Positions 21,621-32,014 of a DNA stretch of 64,000 nt are shown here, piece by piece (within the stretch, counting starts at the first letter, position 1; each line of letters begins with the position of its first letter). Both the position numbers and the translations under genes were made by a program. The stretch comes from Solen grandis (lineage: Eukaryota; Mollusca; Bivalvia; Adapedonta; Solenidae): the NCBI GenBank assembly GCA_021229015.1, contig CM037783.1, positions 5,155,324 through 5,219,323 on the forward strand, in the 5' to 3' direction. The notes beneath the pieces are model-generated. The model did no database searches. It was not told the origin of the DNA and was given only the letters and a program-made list of their open reading frames with translations.

Positions 21621-24160
21621 GGTAATTGTTTATTATTGATTTGTTCATTTCATGATTATTTTGACCTCATTTGCTATGATTTTCAAAGTAATAAATATGA
21701 ATCACACCCATCCCAACCCCACTAAGTTAGGGGAGGTATACAGGAGTCACTGTGTTGGTCAGTCTGTCTATCTATAGCTTTCTTTGTCCACACTATTTCT
21801 CATAACTACAGGATGGATTTCAATCCACTATCAAGCACAGATGTCTAGTTGTGTCTAGCAACCAAGTTAAGCTGTGCATATTGTTGGCGAAACATAACTG
21901 GCTTAAATTTATTTGAGTTAGGGCCCTTTGTTGTATTTATTAAATATACGAGGGTCATCCGTAAAGTTTGTGAAGAGTTGTTTTTATACAAAAAAGAAGT
22001 GACATGTTAACAAAACTAATTAGGTTCCTTTAAGGTTCATTCCAAGTTTAATTTGTTTAGAAAATTCGTTTCAGTACAGCAACAAATAAAAATACTGTAA
22101 TCAATACAACAATATAACCAACTCACTTATGGAACACTTCTGAGTTCAAACGACGTTATGACGTCCCTGACTTGACAAATCAAAGCGTACAATGCGCTGA
22201 GAGACGGCGACGGGATTAACTCTAAACCCAGTGTTTCTGAAGTTATTGAAGCAGTCACATGACGACAAAAACTCCATCCGCTGTTGCTACAGAAGTTCTG
22301 TTTGTAACATAATAATCCGGAGTAAAGGTCATGAACCTTTCATTCACTAAGAGCTGCATACCTAAGTAGGTCATTCTCTTTCTCTAGTGCTAGCGAATTC
22401 TATCTGTTGTTTTGTATGTGTAGAAATTGACCAGGTATTTGATTATTTAAGATACTAGAATGTTTGGCTATCTATTTCAAAGTTAAGAAATGCCCTGGGA
22501 GGAACCTAACTCGCCATCATGCAAAATATTGTGTGGACTACTTTAGGTCAATTACATACATACGGAGCACTACTTTTTCTTTTTACAGGGGTAGATCTTC
22601 ATGTTCGTAAGATGGGTTGCTGTTCTGGTTAAGAAATGTCATGGATATTTTTTTCACGCTTAAAATTGATGTTTCCAGTGCAAATTAATGGCAAAAGAAA
22701 ACATGTTAACAAACAATAATAACACACTAAAAGTGGTTACGGTAATGATTAAAACGTCTATGTAACATATTCCATTCGTATTCGTTAGTGCAGAATCGCA
22801 TTGCATGGATCCTCACTAAGCGCGGAGAGGTACAGTTAAAAATGTTGTGGAAAATATGCAAATTAGCAAGGCCTGATTTCGTTCTTCAGCATTAGACGGC
22901 GATAGCTATCGCCGTCTAAAAATCATAATTTCGCAAAGTAGTCACCACTAAATGAAACGCACTTTCCCTGCCTGATAACCCATTGATGGTAAATGTCTCA
23001 TTACCACTCATAACACTTTTTTGAGAGCAATTTTATGACAAAAAGCTGTGTGGGGGATATTCATCACCTTTAGTAATAGCTCTAGTTTGGTATTATAAAT
23101 CCAATATTTCCATCCGAATATTTGTCACATCTTTAATGTGATTTCCAAGCTCATATCAGAAGCATGCATTTCAGAGCTAGCACCATAATTTACCTTGAGA
23201 TAAAAAAAATCCCTTGTTTGAAATTGCATGAAACTACACCAAATTGATCAGTACCAAGTCTAGCTGTGCCATATTTTCTCTTTAGGTTGGAATGTATTTG
23301 TCTTTTAGAACATAATGTCTTATACAAATTCTTGTCCACACTTAGTCTCCATAAGCTACATGGAATTGATAGGTACAAAGTCTTGTTGCGCATATCAAAG
23401 CATGTCAAATTAGTATATTTTATCACCGAGTTATGGTCCTTTTTTATTAAAGTGCCTTATCAACAGATCATAATGCTGTCACATGATTTGATTTTATAAA
23501 TAAGATTGCATGCAGGGTCTCTTAATGATTTGGTCAATGCTTTTTTTCTGTGACAAGGAATATGCAGTGGTATTCAATCACCTTCACCTTCTAGATTGCT
23601 TCTCCTTAGCATAATTCTAAAACGCACATGTACATATTTTCCTGAAGATGACTTATTGGGGTAATCCTGTATTCAGTGTCATCTTTTATTTTCAGCATTG
23701 TGCTTTGAATGACATCTTGGAAACCACTTGGTAGAATTTGAAACTTGGCATGCAATATTCTTGGATAGATTTTCAACAAAATGCTAAAATCACAGTTGTG
23801 TACAAAGTCAGACTGTACTCTTATAAGAAGTTGGCACCAAACAGGCTACAGACATATTTATTGTTTGCTTGCATGTTGTTAAAATGTAGATTATCAAATT
23901 AATCTTCAATATCAAGTATGTAATGTAATTCAAGAAAGAGAATTAACAGAGAGGTAATTTCTCAATTATTATCTTTCTTAGAAAAAGTAAGTAAAATTTT
24001 GAAGTAGCATATATTTTCTTTGATGCTTAATATTAACATCACCAGCTCATGTATGGAACATTATTTGGGAGAGATTTTTCTATATCCAATAATTTTTCTC
24101 ATATGCGACTGTTAAGACTGAACATCTAATCAAGAACTGTATGCAAATCACAAATTATAT
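21621..24160. other. Intergenic sequence with a mariner-like terminus and a perfect palindrome
   Basis: No protein-coding gene seen. 21949-21975 (ACGAGGGTCATCCGTAAAG) resembles a mariner-type terminal repeat, but no partner was found. 22892-22919 is a 28-bp perfect palindrome centred on GATAGCTATC with arms TTAGACGGC/GCCGTCTAA. Confidence 0.4.
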
Positions 24161-24361
24161 ATACTCAAGGGAAAAAGAAACGCAGGGTAACTAGAATCTG
24201 TAGTAGCCAGACTCAAGTTTTTACCCCCTAATCTTGCAATAAACCTCATCATCTCATTCTAAAGCATTTATTTTGTTTCAAAACAATTTAAACTGTAATA
24301 CTGTCAAATATTTCCTTTTTACAAATGTTTACCCTGCGTTTCTTTTTCTTTTGGGTATATT
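24161..24361. mobile_element. MITE with ~30-bp terminal inverted repeats
   Basis: The left end TACTCAAGGGAAAAAGAAAC plus GCAGGGTAA is mirrored by TTACCCTGC plus GTTTCTTTTTCTTTTGGGTA. The ends are about 200 bp apart and flanked by TA, which suits a Tc1/mariner-type non-autonomous element. No coding capacity. Confidence 0.65.
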
Positions 24362-25545
24362 TTGATTGTATGCTTAATTGCACAAATGAGTTTGGAAATC
24401 TTAATGATTCTTCAAGTTTTTTTTGTTTTTTTGCCAATCCTGTCTGACTTCAAGGAACCACTTAAACAAGCAGGTGTAATATAGGTATCAGGTTTTTACT
24501 CAATCCATCTGTCTACAAATAATGTTAATATCATTCTAGTGATAATAATATGTTATTACCCCTTGGAATTTGTCAACTTTTATTTCCACGTGTTTGTTTA
24601 ATTTTAAAATTTGGCTGCCATTGCAGATCGACTTATGATATTTAAATAGGAATGTAATGCATGGAAAGTAGTTCAGTCACATTCAAGAATGGTACCTCTC
24701 ACTTAATATTTAGCTTGTCTGTTTTTAAAAAAAAAGTGGAATTTATTGTCTTCACTCTGGGGTCTTTGTTAATGTTTTTGGCATTGTCATTTTTCATGGA
24801 AAACTTTATACTTGGACTTAACTTCAAAACTATTAAACATTCTGTCATCAAACTTCACATGCTTGTTCACAATCACAAGGACTACATTTTCATCAAGTTT
24901 TAGCCATATTTATATCCCTTAAAAAAACAACAGACACCTATTGGCATCTGCATACGGTGCATTTGTTGATAGTTATGTTGATAGTAGTAGTATGGTCGTC
25001 GGTTTACCCCCAAGACTGCGCATGCGCAGGAGTGACGTCATCAGATTATTTGCGCATGTGCGGCGGCCATATTGGTTTTCTATATTTAGAATGACATCAT
25101 GATCTATAGTTAGAAATGGCATCATGATCTATATTTAGAATGACATCATGATCTATATTTAGAAATGACATCAATGTACAGAGTTGTACATTTGACCTAG
25201 GGCTAAGGAGATTGAAGGTCAAGTCTTAGGCGGAGACACATGGTAAACACCAAAGAACATGAGATACAAAAGAGGTATTGATAGTCCCAATAATATACAG
25301 AGCTGACTTGTATATTCAGTCATAAGGCTTAATCACGGACATTGAGGGTCAGGTCCTCAGCCTTAGACGGGGACTATACAAAATCTTAAAACCAATAATG
25401 TTATCAACATATGATCATCATACAATAAACATACAATATATAAAACTATATCAAATAATATTTAGAAAAAAATAATAACGACATTACTTACGATGTGAAC
25501 AGCTCCACGTTCTGTTATAAAATGAACTCAACACTCATGTCTTAT
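24362..25545. other. Left flank of the Polinton, including a short minisatellite
   Basis: Contains four 24-25-bp units (TATATTTAGAATGACATCAT-type) at 25081-25176 and a GC-rich block with GCGCATGCGCAGGAGTGACGTCATCAG at about 25018-25044, which holds a CRE-like site. No gene seen. The element's true outer left end may lie inside this stretch. Confidence 0.4.
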
Positions 25546-25686
25546 GCGTGATCTGCCGTTTATGGTCATAATACTTCCGGAAACTATATTTAGAAATGTA
25601 TTTAGCACTGTACAACTAGAATGAACCAGAATGAACCAGTTTTTATCTAAAAATAACCATGATTTTGATCAACAACCAATCAGAAT
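25546..25686 (+). repeat. Left terminal inverted repeat (inner part)
   Basis: Shares, in order, GAAATGTATTT, ACAACTAGA, AACCAGA and CTAAAAATAACCATGA then GATCAACAACCAATCAGA with the reverse complement of 40516-40718. The arms are not identical. The right arm has ~60 extra bp (about 40557-40620), so they have diverged or only the inner part is conserved. Confidence 0.8.
25673..25683 (+). promoter_or_regulatory. CCAAT box upstream of the polymerase gene
   Basis: CAACCAATCAG lies 70 bp upstream of the TATA box at 25753. The same sequence is mirrored in the right terminal repeat (40520-40530), and CCAATCAG recurs upstream of the minus-strand genes (38558-38565 and 37591-37598). Confidence 0.5.
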
Positions 25687-25752
25687 AGAGAGCGATGACG
25701 TTAGGTTTAAAAATAAAGCACAATGGAATTGACAATGAGGCTCAGAAGAAAG

Positions 25753-25760
25753 TATAAAAG
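25753..25760 (+). promoter_or_regulatory. TATA box of the polymerase gene
   Basis: TATAAAAG followed by GGCGCGCC. It lies 52 bp upstream of the ATG at 25813 and inside the longer frame beginning at 25723, which argues that 25813 is the real start. Confidence 0.55.
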
Positions 25761-25812
25761 GGCGCGCCCAGTTTACAGTCGTCATTCTGACTACAGAACT
25801 CAAACCGACAAC

Positions 25813-27711
25813 ATGGAAAATACCTTAGAAATGATGGTGAATTCTTTCACCGATGTTGACGAACTGTTGGAATTTGCTGTCACGTGGGATATTCAAGAAT
25901 CTCCTTCCGTTAGATTTCGTTTGTTTCAATTGATGAATCGACAATATGATGACGATTTCATCATTGAACAATTTGACAATATACTTGAAAACTTAGGAGG
26001 ACCTATGGAGAATAACAATTATGAAGAAAATATAACCACAGCATTACAGTATATCAAAGAACAGGAGGAGATAGAGGAATGTGTCAAGGCCTATTTATTT
26101 GATGAAGAAATGAATGACCTGACACATGCGTGTGAGGAGGATGGAGATTGGAACCCCCAGTCTCCCCTGCAAACCGGATGTGGAGAGGAGCCCCAGCCAG
26201 GACCCTCTCATGAATTAAAATATACCATGAGGAAAAAATCAGAGAGAACATTCAAGAAAACAGCGGCCGTGGACAGAACATATGAAATTAAAATAGACGA
26301 AACGTATCACGGTCAAAATTTAATGGATATAAAAGGTGGTCTCCATAATATGTTCCAGGAAGTGTTGGAGGAGGCCCGGGGTGATTTGGCGGGGAACGAT
26401 TTAGGGCGAGTAGTGATCCATCACGAAGGACTGCATGACCCGATTGTTGTACCCCTTCAACCATGGGAACAGTTAAACGCCGATAGCGTTATGGCGATGC
26501 TGGAAAAAGTTCTCAACAGTAATCAAGATCTCAGCATTGACGCTAGTTTTGAAATCTCCGTAGGATCGATCGAATTACCAAAAGGTGGTGGTGGTCCACG
26601 TCGCAGAATAACACGCATTAAAGGAGAGAGAAACTCCTTACATTTAAAAACGTCGGTCGTCACTATAGATAACGAAGATCAATTGTGTATGGCCAGAGCG
26701 ATCGGCGTCAGTTGGGCGAAATTAAAGAAATGTACAGCGGAAGAATGGAAAAAAGTAACACAAAAGAGAGAGGGAAGGAGCAATTTACAACTTATCCTAG
26801 AAAACAAGAAAGTACCGGACAACTATTATCAAAAACTACTTGAAAAGAAAAGGGACGAGCAGAGACAATTGGCGGTGGCCATTAGTCAGCTGGCTGGTAT
26901 ACCGTTGGATCGACCAGCTGGTCTGAATGACGTGGAGGCGTTTGAAGAACTCCTTGGTGTGCGCGTGATGGTGGTCAGCGCCAGACTGGGCAACAAGTTC
27001 ATCACCAGTCCCAGTAGCGACCAAAGACCATGTCTTTACATTTATTTGGTGGACGACGACCACTTTCACGCCATCACCAGCATCACGGGTTTCTTCAGCG
27101 CCATCTACTTTTGTGAGAAATGCCTTAAACATTATGACCATCGAGAAAAACATGAATGTGAAATCACCTGCCGTGTCTGTAAGACGTCTCCATGTGTCGA
27201 AACAAGCTTCCCCATCACCTGCAAAGACTGTAACATGGAGTGTAGATCCAAGGAATGTTTTGATCAACATAAAACAGTCCCGGTCTACAAAAAGGGTAAG
27301 AAAAAAGATCAACCCAGTGGCCCTTCCGAATGTCAGAAATGGTGGCGGTGCCCAGAATGTTACAAAGTGTTGAGAAAGGACCAGCGGAATACAGAGGATC
27401 ACCAATGTGGAGAGTATTTGTGTACATCGTGTGAAAAATATGTCATGGATGATCATTTATGTTATTTGAGAGCCACCCCTGCGAAAGAACATTTTATTCT
27501 AAAATTTATATTTTTTGACTTTGAGTGTAGCCAAGATGAAATCAATACCTGTCAAGATGGATACCAGCCCCTGAAGAAACCTCTTTGTGAATCACACAAG
27601 GTATGTACTTCTTGCTCCAAATGTCAAAACTGTAAATCGTCATGGTGCGGAAAAGCCACCCACCGTCCAAATTTTGTCGGCGCATACTGTTTGCCCAAAA
27701 TGTATAAATAA
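25813..27711 (+). CDS. POLB: Protein-primed DNA polymerase B, N-terminal piece
   Basis: Replicative polymerase of the Polinton. This piece has a long acidic and basic N-terminal region. Near residue 460 (counting from the upstream ATG at 25723) comes a cysteine/histidine-rich zinc-ribbon zone (FCEKCLKHY, HECEITCRVC, CPECYK, CTSCEKYV), then near residue 595 the exonuclease I motif FFDFECSQDE. An in-frame ATG at 25723 exists, but a TATA box lies between it and 25813, so 25813 is preferred. The frame ends at 27711, but homology to the family switches to the next frame around 27670-27690, beside AAATTTT and CCCAAAA runs. So the polymerase is frameshifted or misassembled here. Confidence 0.9.
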   Translation: MENTLEMMVNSFTDVDELLEFAVTWDIQESPSVRFRLFQLMNRQYDDDFIIEQFDNILENLGGPMENNNYEENITTALQYIKEQEEIEECVKAYLFDEEMNDLTHACEEDGDWNPQSPLQTGCGEEPQPGPSHELKYTMRKKSERTFKKTAAVDRTYEIKIDETYHGQNLMDIKGGLHNMFQEVLEEARGDLAGNDLGRVVIHHEGLHDPIVVPLQPWEQLNADSVMAMLEKVLNSNQDLSIDASFEISVGSIELPKGGGGPRRRITRIKGERNSLHLKTSVVTIDNEDQLCMARAIGVSWAKLKKCTAEEWKKVTQKREGRSNLQLILENKKVPDNYYQKLLEKKRDEQRQLAVAISQLAGIPLDRPAGLNDVEAFEELLGVRVMVVSARLGNKFITSPSSDQRPCLYIYLVDDDHFHAITSITGFFSAIYFCEKCLKHYDHREKHECEITCRVCKTSPCVETSFPITCKDCNMECRSKECFDQHKTVPVYKKGKKKDQPSGPSECQKWWRCPECYKVLRKDQRNTEDHQCGEYLCTSCEKYVMDDHLCYLRATPAKEHFILKFIFFDFECSQDEINTCQDGYQPLKKPLCESHKVCTSCSKCQNCKSSWCGKATHRPNFVGAYCLPKMYK

Positions 27712-28150
27712 GGAATTGACACCCGAGTCCAAATGTAAAGCATGCGGTAACCGGTGCGACAAATGTGACAAAACCGACCTCCATGAAAATGAAGATGAGG
27801 GACCTTGTCCCGATACATGTGGGTTTCGGGAAGTCACATTTGAAGGACCGGAAACCGCTGAGAAATTTGGAAAGTGGTTGTTCTCTGATCAACACGCATA
27901 TTTCAAAGTTATAGCGCATAACATGAAGGGCTACGATGGTTATTTTCTTTTGGAATACCTCATTGATCATTCTCTACGACCCAATAAAATTATTTACTGT
28001 GGGTCAAAAATTATGTATATGACAGTGGAGCGAGATGTACATATCAAGGTGATTGACAGTCTCAACTTTTTACCCATGAAATTGTCACAATTACCCAAAG
28101 CGTTTGGATTGAAAGAATTGAAGAAAGGATGGTTCCCACATTTTTTTTAA
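27690..28150 (+). CDS. POLB: Protein-primed DNA polymerase B, exonuclease piece
   Basis: Continues the polymerase in another frame (open from 27587). It shows a CPKC/CKAC/CDKC zinc-binding cluster, then FKVIAHNMKGYDGYFLLEYL (exonuclease II region, with N and D of the NxxxxD pattern) and KVIDSLNFLPMKLSQLPKAF, typical of this polymerase family. The frame stops inside a run of eight T (28140-28148), directly followed in the third frame by the expected continuation. The break is therefore a homopolymer indel. Confidence 0.85.
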
Positions 28151-30356
28151 TACGAACGAAAATCAAACTTATCTAAGACCCTACCCTGAATCGAAATGTT
28201 ATGGAGATATGTTTATGAGTGAGACAGAAAGAAATGAGCTGCGTGTGTGGTTGAGTGAAAGAGTGAACGAGACCTTTGATTTTAGAAAAGAAATGTTAGA
28301 ATACTGTCGAAGTGATGTGTCGATTTTGCGAGAAGCATGCTTAAAATTTAGAGACTTGTTGATGCGTGCGACGGGTGAAGAAGTGGAGGAGATGAATGAT
28401 AAAGGGAAAGTAGAAAAGAAATGGGTGGGCGCCGTGGATCCTTTCAATTCCGTCACCATAGCGCCTGTATGTATGAACATTTTCAGAACTAAATTTTTAA
28501 ATGAAGAATGGAAAGTTCAATTGGACAGTGACGAAACTGAATGGATCCCTGCCAAACGTGTGGATGATAAACTGTATGTGTTGAGAATGGGTGAATGGGT
28601 GGAAGAGGAGAAGTTGACCATTACGAAAAAAGATTTTGTACGGTCACCTATTGCGAAGATTCCTCCCAGTGGCTACAATGATCAATTTAGTAAAGTGTCC
28701 ATTGAATGGTTAGAGTGGAGGGCGCGTTTTGACAATGTTCGCATTCAGCATGCGTTGAATGATGGCGAGAAAAAGATCCCTGGTACCCGATATAAATTAG
28801 ACGGGTACTGTGAAGAAACAAATACGGCTTATGAATATCACGGCTGTGTGTTTCATGGTTGCCCCGTTTGTTTCTCAGAGGATCGTGAAGAGACATGCCA
28901 TCCACTCACACACCAATCATTGGACGAATTGTATGCGTTAACTATGAAAAAGAAAGCTCATATTGAAAGTTTAGGAATGAAGTATGTTTGTATTTGGGAC
29001 CATGAGTATTTAAAAGAAAAGAATCAAAACAATGAACTTAAATCATTCAGTCAACAGTTGGACATGACAGACAGACTAGACCCAAGAGAGAGTTTTTTCG
29101 GTGGTCGCACCAATGCCAGTCAACTTTACTATCAAATTAAAGAACACGAAGAAATCAAATATGTGGATTTCACCAGTTTGTATCCTTGGGTCAACAAGTA
29201 TTGTCGGTATCCCGTAGGTCACCCTGTAATAATTACCAAAGATTTCGGGGACATGAATGATTATTTCGGTATTGCCAAAGTCAAGATCTTACCACCTCGA
29301 GGGCTGTATCATCCAGTCCTTCCATATAGATCAAATGGTAAATTGAAATTTCCTTTATGTAGAACCTGTGCGGATACCGAAAATCTTGACTCATGTACGT
29401 GTTCCGATGATGAAAGGATGTTGACTGGTACTTGGTGTACACCGGAGATTCAGACGGCGGTACGACTAGGTTACACAATTCGGAAAATATACGAAGTATA
29501 CCACTGGAAGGAATCGACTCAATATGACCCGAAAACCAGAGAAGGGGGGCTATTCGCCAAATATATTGACACATTTTTAAAGTTTAAACAGGAGGCGAGT
29601 GGTCCCCCTGACTGGATTAAAACTGAAAATGATGCTATGACATATATTGAACAATACTTTGAGAAAGAGGGTGTTTCATTGGATCGGAAAAAGATTAGGA
29701 AGAACCCAGGACTACGAGCTCTGGCCAAGTTATGCCTCAATAGTTTCTGGGGAAAATTTGGTCAGAGACTCAATATGCGTCAGACTGAGTTCTTTCACGA
29801 AAGTCAGGCCAATTTGTTCTTCCAATTATTTTCTGACCCAATGAAAGAACCTCTGGACTTTCACATTTTATCCAATGAAACCATACAGATTGAGTGGATA
29901 TACAAACAAGACTGTCAACCCGAAGACAATAAGACCAATATCTATCTCGCCACCTTTACGACATGTTGGGCCAGACTCAAACTGTACAGTGTGCTCGAAC
30001 CACTCGACAGACGCGTACTGTATTATGACACAGACAGTGTTATTTATGTCAGTAGACCCGGTGAATACGATCCTCCTCTTGGAGACTTCTTGGGTGAATT
30101 GACAGACGAGTTGGGTGGAGGAGAGTACATTGTAGAGTTTGTGTCTGGAGGGCCAAAGAATTATACGTACAAAACTAACAAGAACAAAGAAACATGTAAA
30201 GTGAGAGGATTCACACTGAACTATACTAATAGTAAACTTATTAATTTTGACAGCGTAAAACAGATAGTGACAGATCCCAAAAGTACACCCCAAGTTACTG
30301 TGACCAATCCCAGTAAAATATGTCGAGACAAAAGAAAAAGAACTTTATATAATTGA
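28151..30356 (+). CDS. POLB: Protein-primed DNA polymerase B, polymerase-domain piece
   Basis: The frame has its first ATG at 28209. Motifs in order (numbering from that ATG): exonuclease III LEYCRSDVSIL (~35); an EYHGCVFHGCPVCF segment characteristic of Polinton polymerases (~215); polymerase motif A DFTSLYP (~318); motif B LCLNSFWGKFGQR (~510); motif C YYDTDSV (~604); and a KNYTYKT KxY motif. All catalytic Asp residues are present. The family copies DNA from terminal-protein-primed ends, consistent with the inverted repeats. The 3' end is followed by AATAAA at 30616. Confidence 0.93.
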
Positions 30357-30679
30357 GAAGAAAACAAAAACTATCAAATGGTGTATACGAAACGTAGGAG
30401 AATAGACAATTTTGACACTGTACCTTATGGTTTTTGAGTTGACAGCTTTGTTTATGTATCTTTGACTTGTACGATTATTGTTGACACTTTTTTTTAAGTG
30501 TGTACCATTGAATGTTATTTCTGTATATTTGAATTTTAATTTTACTCGTGATATTTTTAAATGTAAATATTTTGTGTACATTCTAATGTTGTTGAACTGT
30601 TTACATTTACATGAAAATAAAAGATAAACTATACCCTATCTCCTGTGATTTATCTTATACCACTTTCAAACAGAAATAT
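30357..30679. other. Polymerase 3' untranslated and intergenic region
   Basis: AT-rich, with the polyadenylation signal AATAAA at 30616-30621. No further gene. Confidence 0.5.
30616..30621 (+). terminator. Polyadenylation signal of the polymerase gene
   Basis: AATAAA 260 bp after the polymerase stop and before the next promoter motif. Confidence 0.45.
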
Positions 30680-30687
30680 TATAAGGG
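30680..30687 (+). promoter_or_regulatory. TATAAGGG promoter-like motif 1
   Basis: TATAAGGG, 33 nt before the ATG at 30721. First of seven identical octamers between 30680 and 34975. Confidence 0.6.
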
Positions 30688-30720
30688 ACAGTGTTGTCAC
30701 CAAAAAAGAGAAAAGAAAAT

Positions 30721-30978
30721 ATGGACCGATCAAGAGTATTTGTTCATTTGAACTTTTTGATTTCTCTAAGGGAACCGAGTACTCGACGACAATTGTTACA
30801 AAATATGACGTCAACACAAACAAAAGCCATTTGCGAGATAGTACAACGTATAGTTAGAGGTAGGATTTCAATACTGAGACGAGATGTTCAATTCTTTGAA
30901 AGAAAACGGTTATTGTTAAGAACAATAGCTTTGAAGCATGTAAGTGTTTCTAGAAAAAAGTCATGTAAGTGTTTCTAG
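30721..30978 (+). pseudogene. Small helical basic Polinton protein, broken by a 25-bp tandem duplication
   Basis: An 85-codon frame starting MDRSRVFVHLNFL. It carries the pattern of a small protein family that recurs in Polintons: a leucine-rich helix, RRQLLQNMTSTQTKAICEIV, then a basic segment. The intact protein at 32015 has the same pattern (RKQLLDTITNDQLRALTQVV), so the element carries two paralogues. The perfect repeat CATGTAAGTGTTTCTAGAAA (+AAAGT) at 30937-30961 and 30962-30986 adds 25 bp, shifts the frame and brings a stop, while family-like sequence continues in the shifted frame to about 31084. Function unknown; a virion core or membrane-active role is only a guess. Confidence 0.6.
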
Positions 30979-31094
30979 AAAAAAGTCCCTTCTCCGAAGA
31001 AACAGTTCCATGTTCCCAATCTTATTGAGAGAGAGATATGTGATACAAACCATCGTCGACGAATTAAGTCTTGTTACAAACTGAACCATAAGTT

Positions 31095-31102
31095 TATAAG
31101 GG
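31095..31102 (+). promoter_or_regulatory. TATAAGGG promoter-like motif 2
   Basis: GTTTATAAGGGAA, 26 nt before the ATPase ATG at 31129. Confidence 0.6.
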
Positions 31103-31128
31103 AAACAGAACATGGACAACTATTAACA

Positions 31129-31986
31129 ATGAACCAGTGTCCAAAGTGTCAGCGTCATTTCTCTAGACGAGACGTTATGTTAAGACATCAGAGAAGTAAA
31201 CATAAAATCAGTGAAGCGTATCTGCCGCCGCCGCAGATCAATGAAGCGTATCGACCGCCGCCGCCGCCGCAGATCAATGAAGCGTATCTGCCGCCGCCGC
31301 CGCAGATCAATGAAGCACATCTGCCGCCTCATAACACATTAACTTTATTGCCATTCGAACCTTGTTCAAGTATTACAGTGGTAGGACCGACCGGATGTGG
31401 AAAAACGTGGTGGGTGTATCGTATGCTACGTCATCTTGATACAATGTACGCTAGAGAAGCACCTAAAAGAATCATGTGGTGTTACGGGGTGTATCAGTCC
31501 CTCTATGACGAAATGAAAAAGACTATACCTCATATAGAACTTCACGCTGGTTTACCGTCAACAACTGAACTGGAAGAGTTTGCTAATGGAGACCATTGTT
31601 TGATTGTCATAGACGATCTCATGCATCAAGTCGTTGATAGCCAAGATACACAGTTATTGTTTACACAAGGATTTCATCATCGACGTATTAGCGTCATTTA
31701 TCTCTCTCAGAATCTATTTCAACAAGGAAAATCGGCTAGGACCATTGCTTTAAACAGTTGGTATACGGTACTTTTCAGAAATATGCGCGGAATGTCTCAG
31801 ATTATGACATTAGGACGACAGCTGTTTCCAGGCAAAGCTAATACATTATTAGAAGCTTATGAAGACGCCACAAAAGATAGCCATGGATATCTAGTATTGG
31901 ACCTGACGCCCATGGGGGAAGACAAATACAGAATGAGAACAAACGTGTTTCCTGGGGAAGATCCAATTGTCTACACAAGGTTATAA
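31129..31986 (+). CDS. ATP: FtsK/HerA (A32-like) genome-packaging ATPase with N-terminal zinc finger
   Basis: 285 codons, intact. Residues 4-25 form a C2H2 finger (CPKC, x12, H, x4, H). Residues ~29-68 are a proline linker of four near-repeats (INEAYLPPPPQ type) encoded by a 30-33-bp DNA repeat. The P-loop is GPTGCGKT (86-93), Walker B CLIVIDDL (157-164), and SVIYLSQNLFQQG (188-200) matches the sensor region of viral packaging ATPases. In related viruses this enzyme pumps DNA into preformed capsids. A TATAAGGG motif precedes it. Its stop codon lies inside the next TATAAGGG motif. Confidence 0.93.
   Translation: MNQCPKCQRHFSRRDVMLRHQRSKHKISEAYLPPPQINEAYRPPPPPQINEAYLPPPPQINEAHLPPHNTLTLLPFEPCSSITVVGPTGCGKTWWVYRMLRHLDTMYAREAPKRIMWCYGVYQSLYDEMKKTIPHIELHAGLPSTTELEEFANGDHCLIVIDDLMHQVVDSQDTQLLFTQGFHHRRISVIYLSQNLFQQGKSARTIALNSWYTVLFRNMRGMSQIMTLGRQLFPGKANTLLEAYEDATKDSHGYLVLDLTPMGEDKYRMRTNVFPGEDPIVYTRL
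31212..31325 (+). repeat. In-frame minisatellite encoding the proline linker
   Basis: Four imperfect copies of GATCAATGAAGC plus GTATCTGCCGCCGCC of variable CCG number inside the ATPase gene. Variation is in multiples of three, so the frame is kept. Confidence 0.7.
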
Positions 31987-31989
31987 GGG
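31982..31989 (+). promoter_or_regulatory. TATAAGGG promoter-like motif 3
   Basis: GTTATAAGGGGAGG overlapping the ATPase stop codon, 25 nt before the ATG at 32015. Confidence 0.6.
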
Positions 31990-32014
31990 GAGGTCTTGCT
32001 CTGATATAATAAAG

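Noticed and set aside
21949..22310. Mariner transposon with a coding remnant
   Set aside because: Only one terminus-like sequence is seen; no transposase motif could be read in any frame.
26836..27456. 206-codon minus-strand frame inside the polymerase gene
   Set aside because: Antisense shadow of a well-supported coding region; no domain. The same applies to the other minus-strand frames between 27215 and 30293.
29868..30293. 141-codon minus-strand frame under the polymerase motif C region
   Set aside because: Antisense shadow of the polymerase catalytic region.
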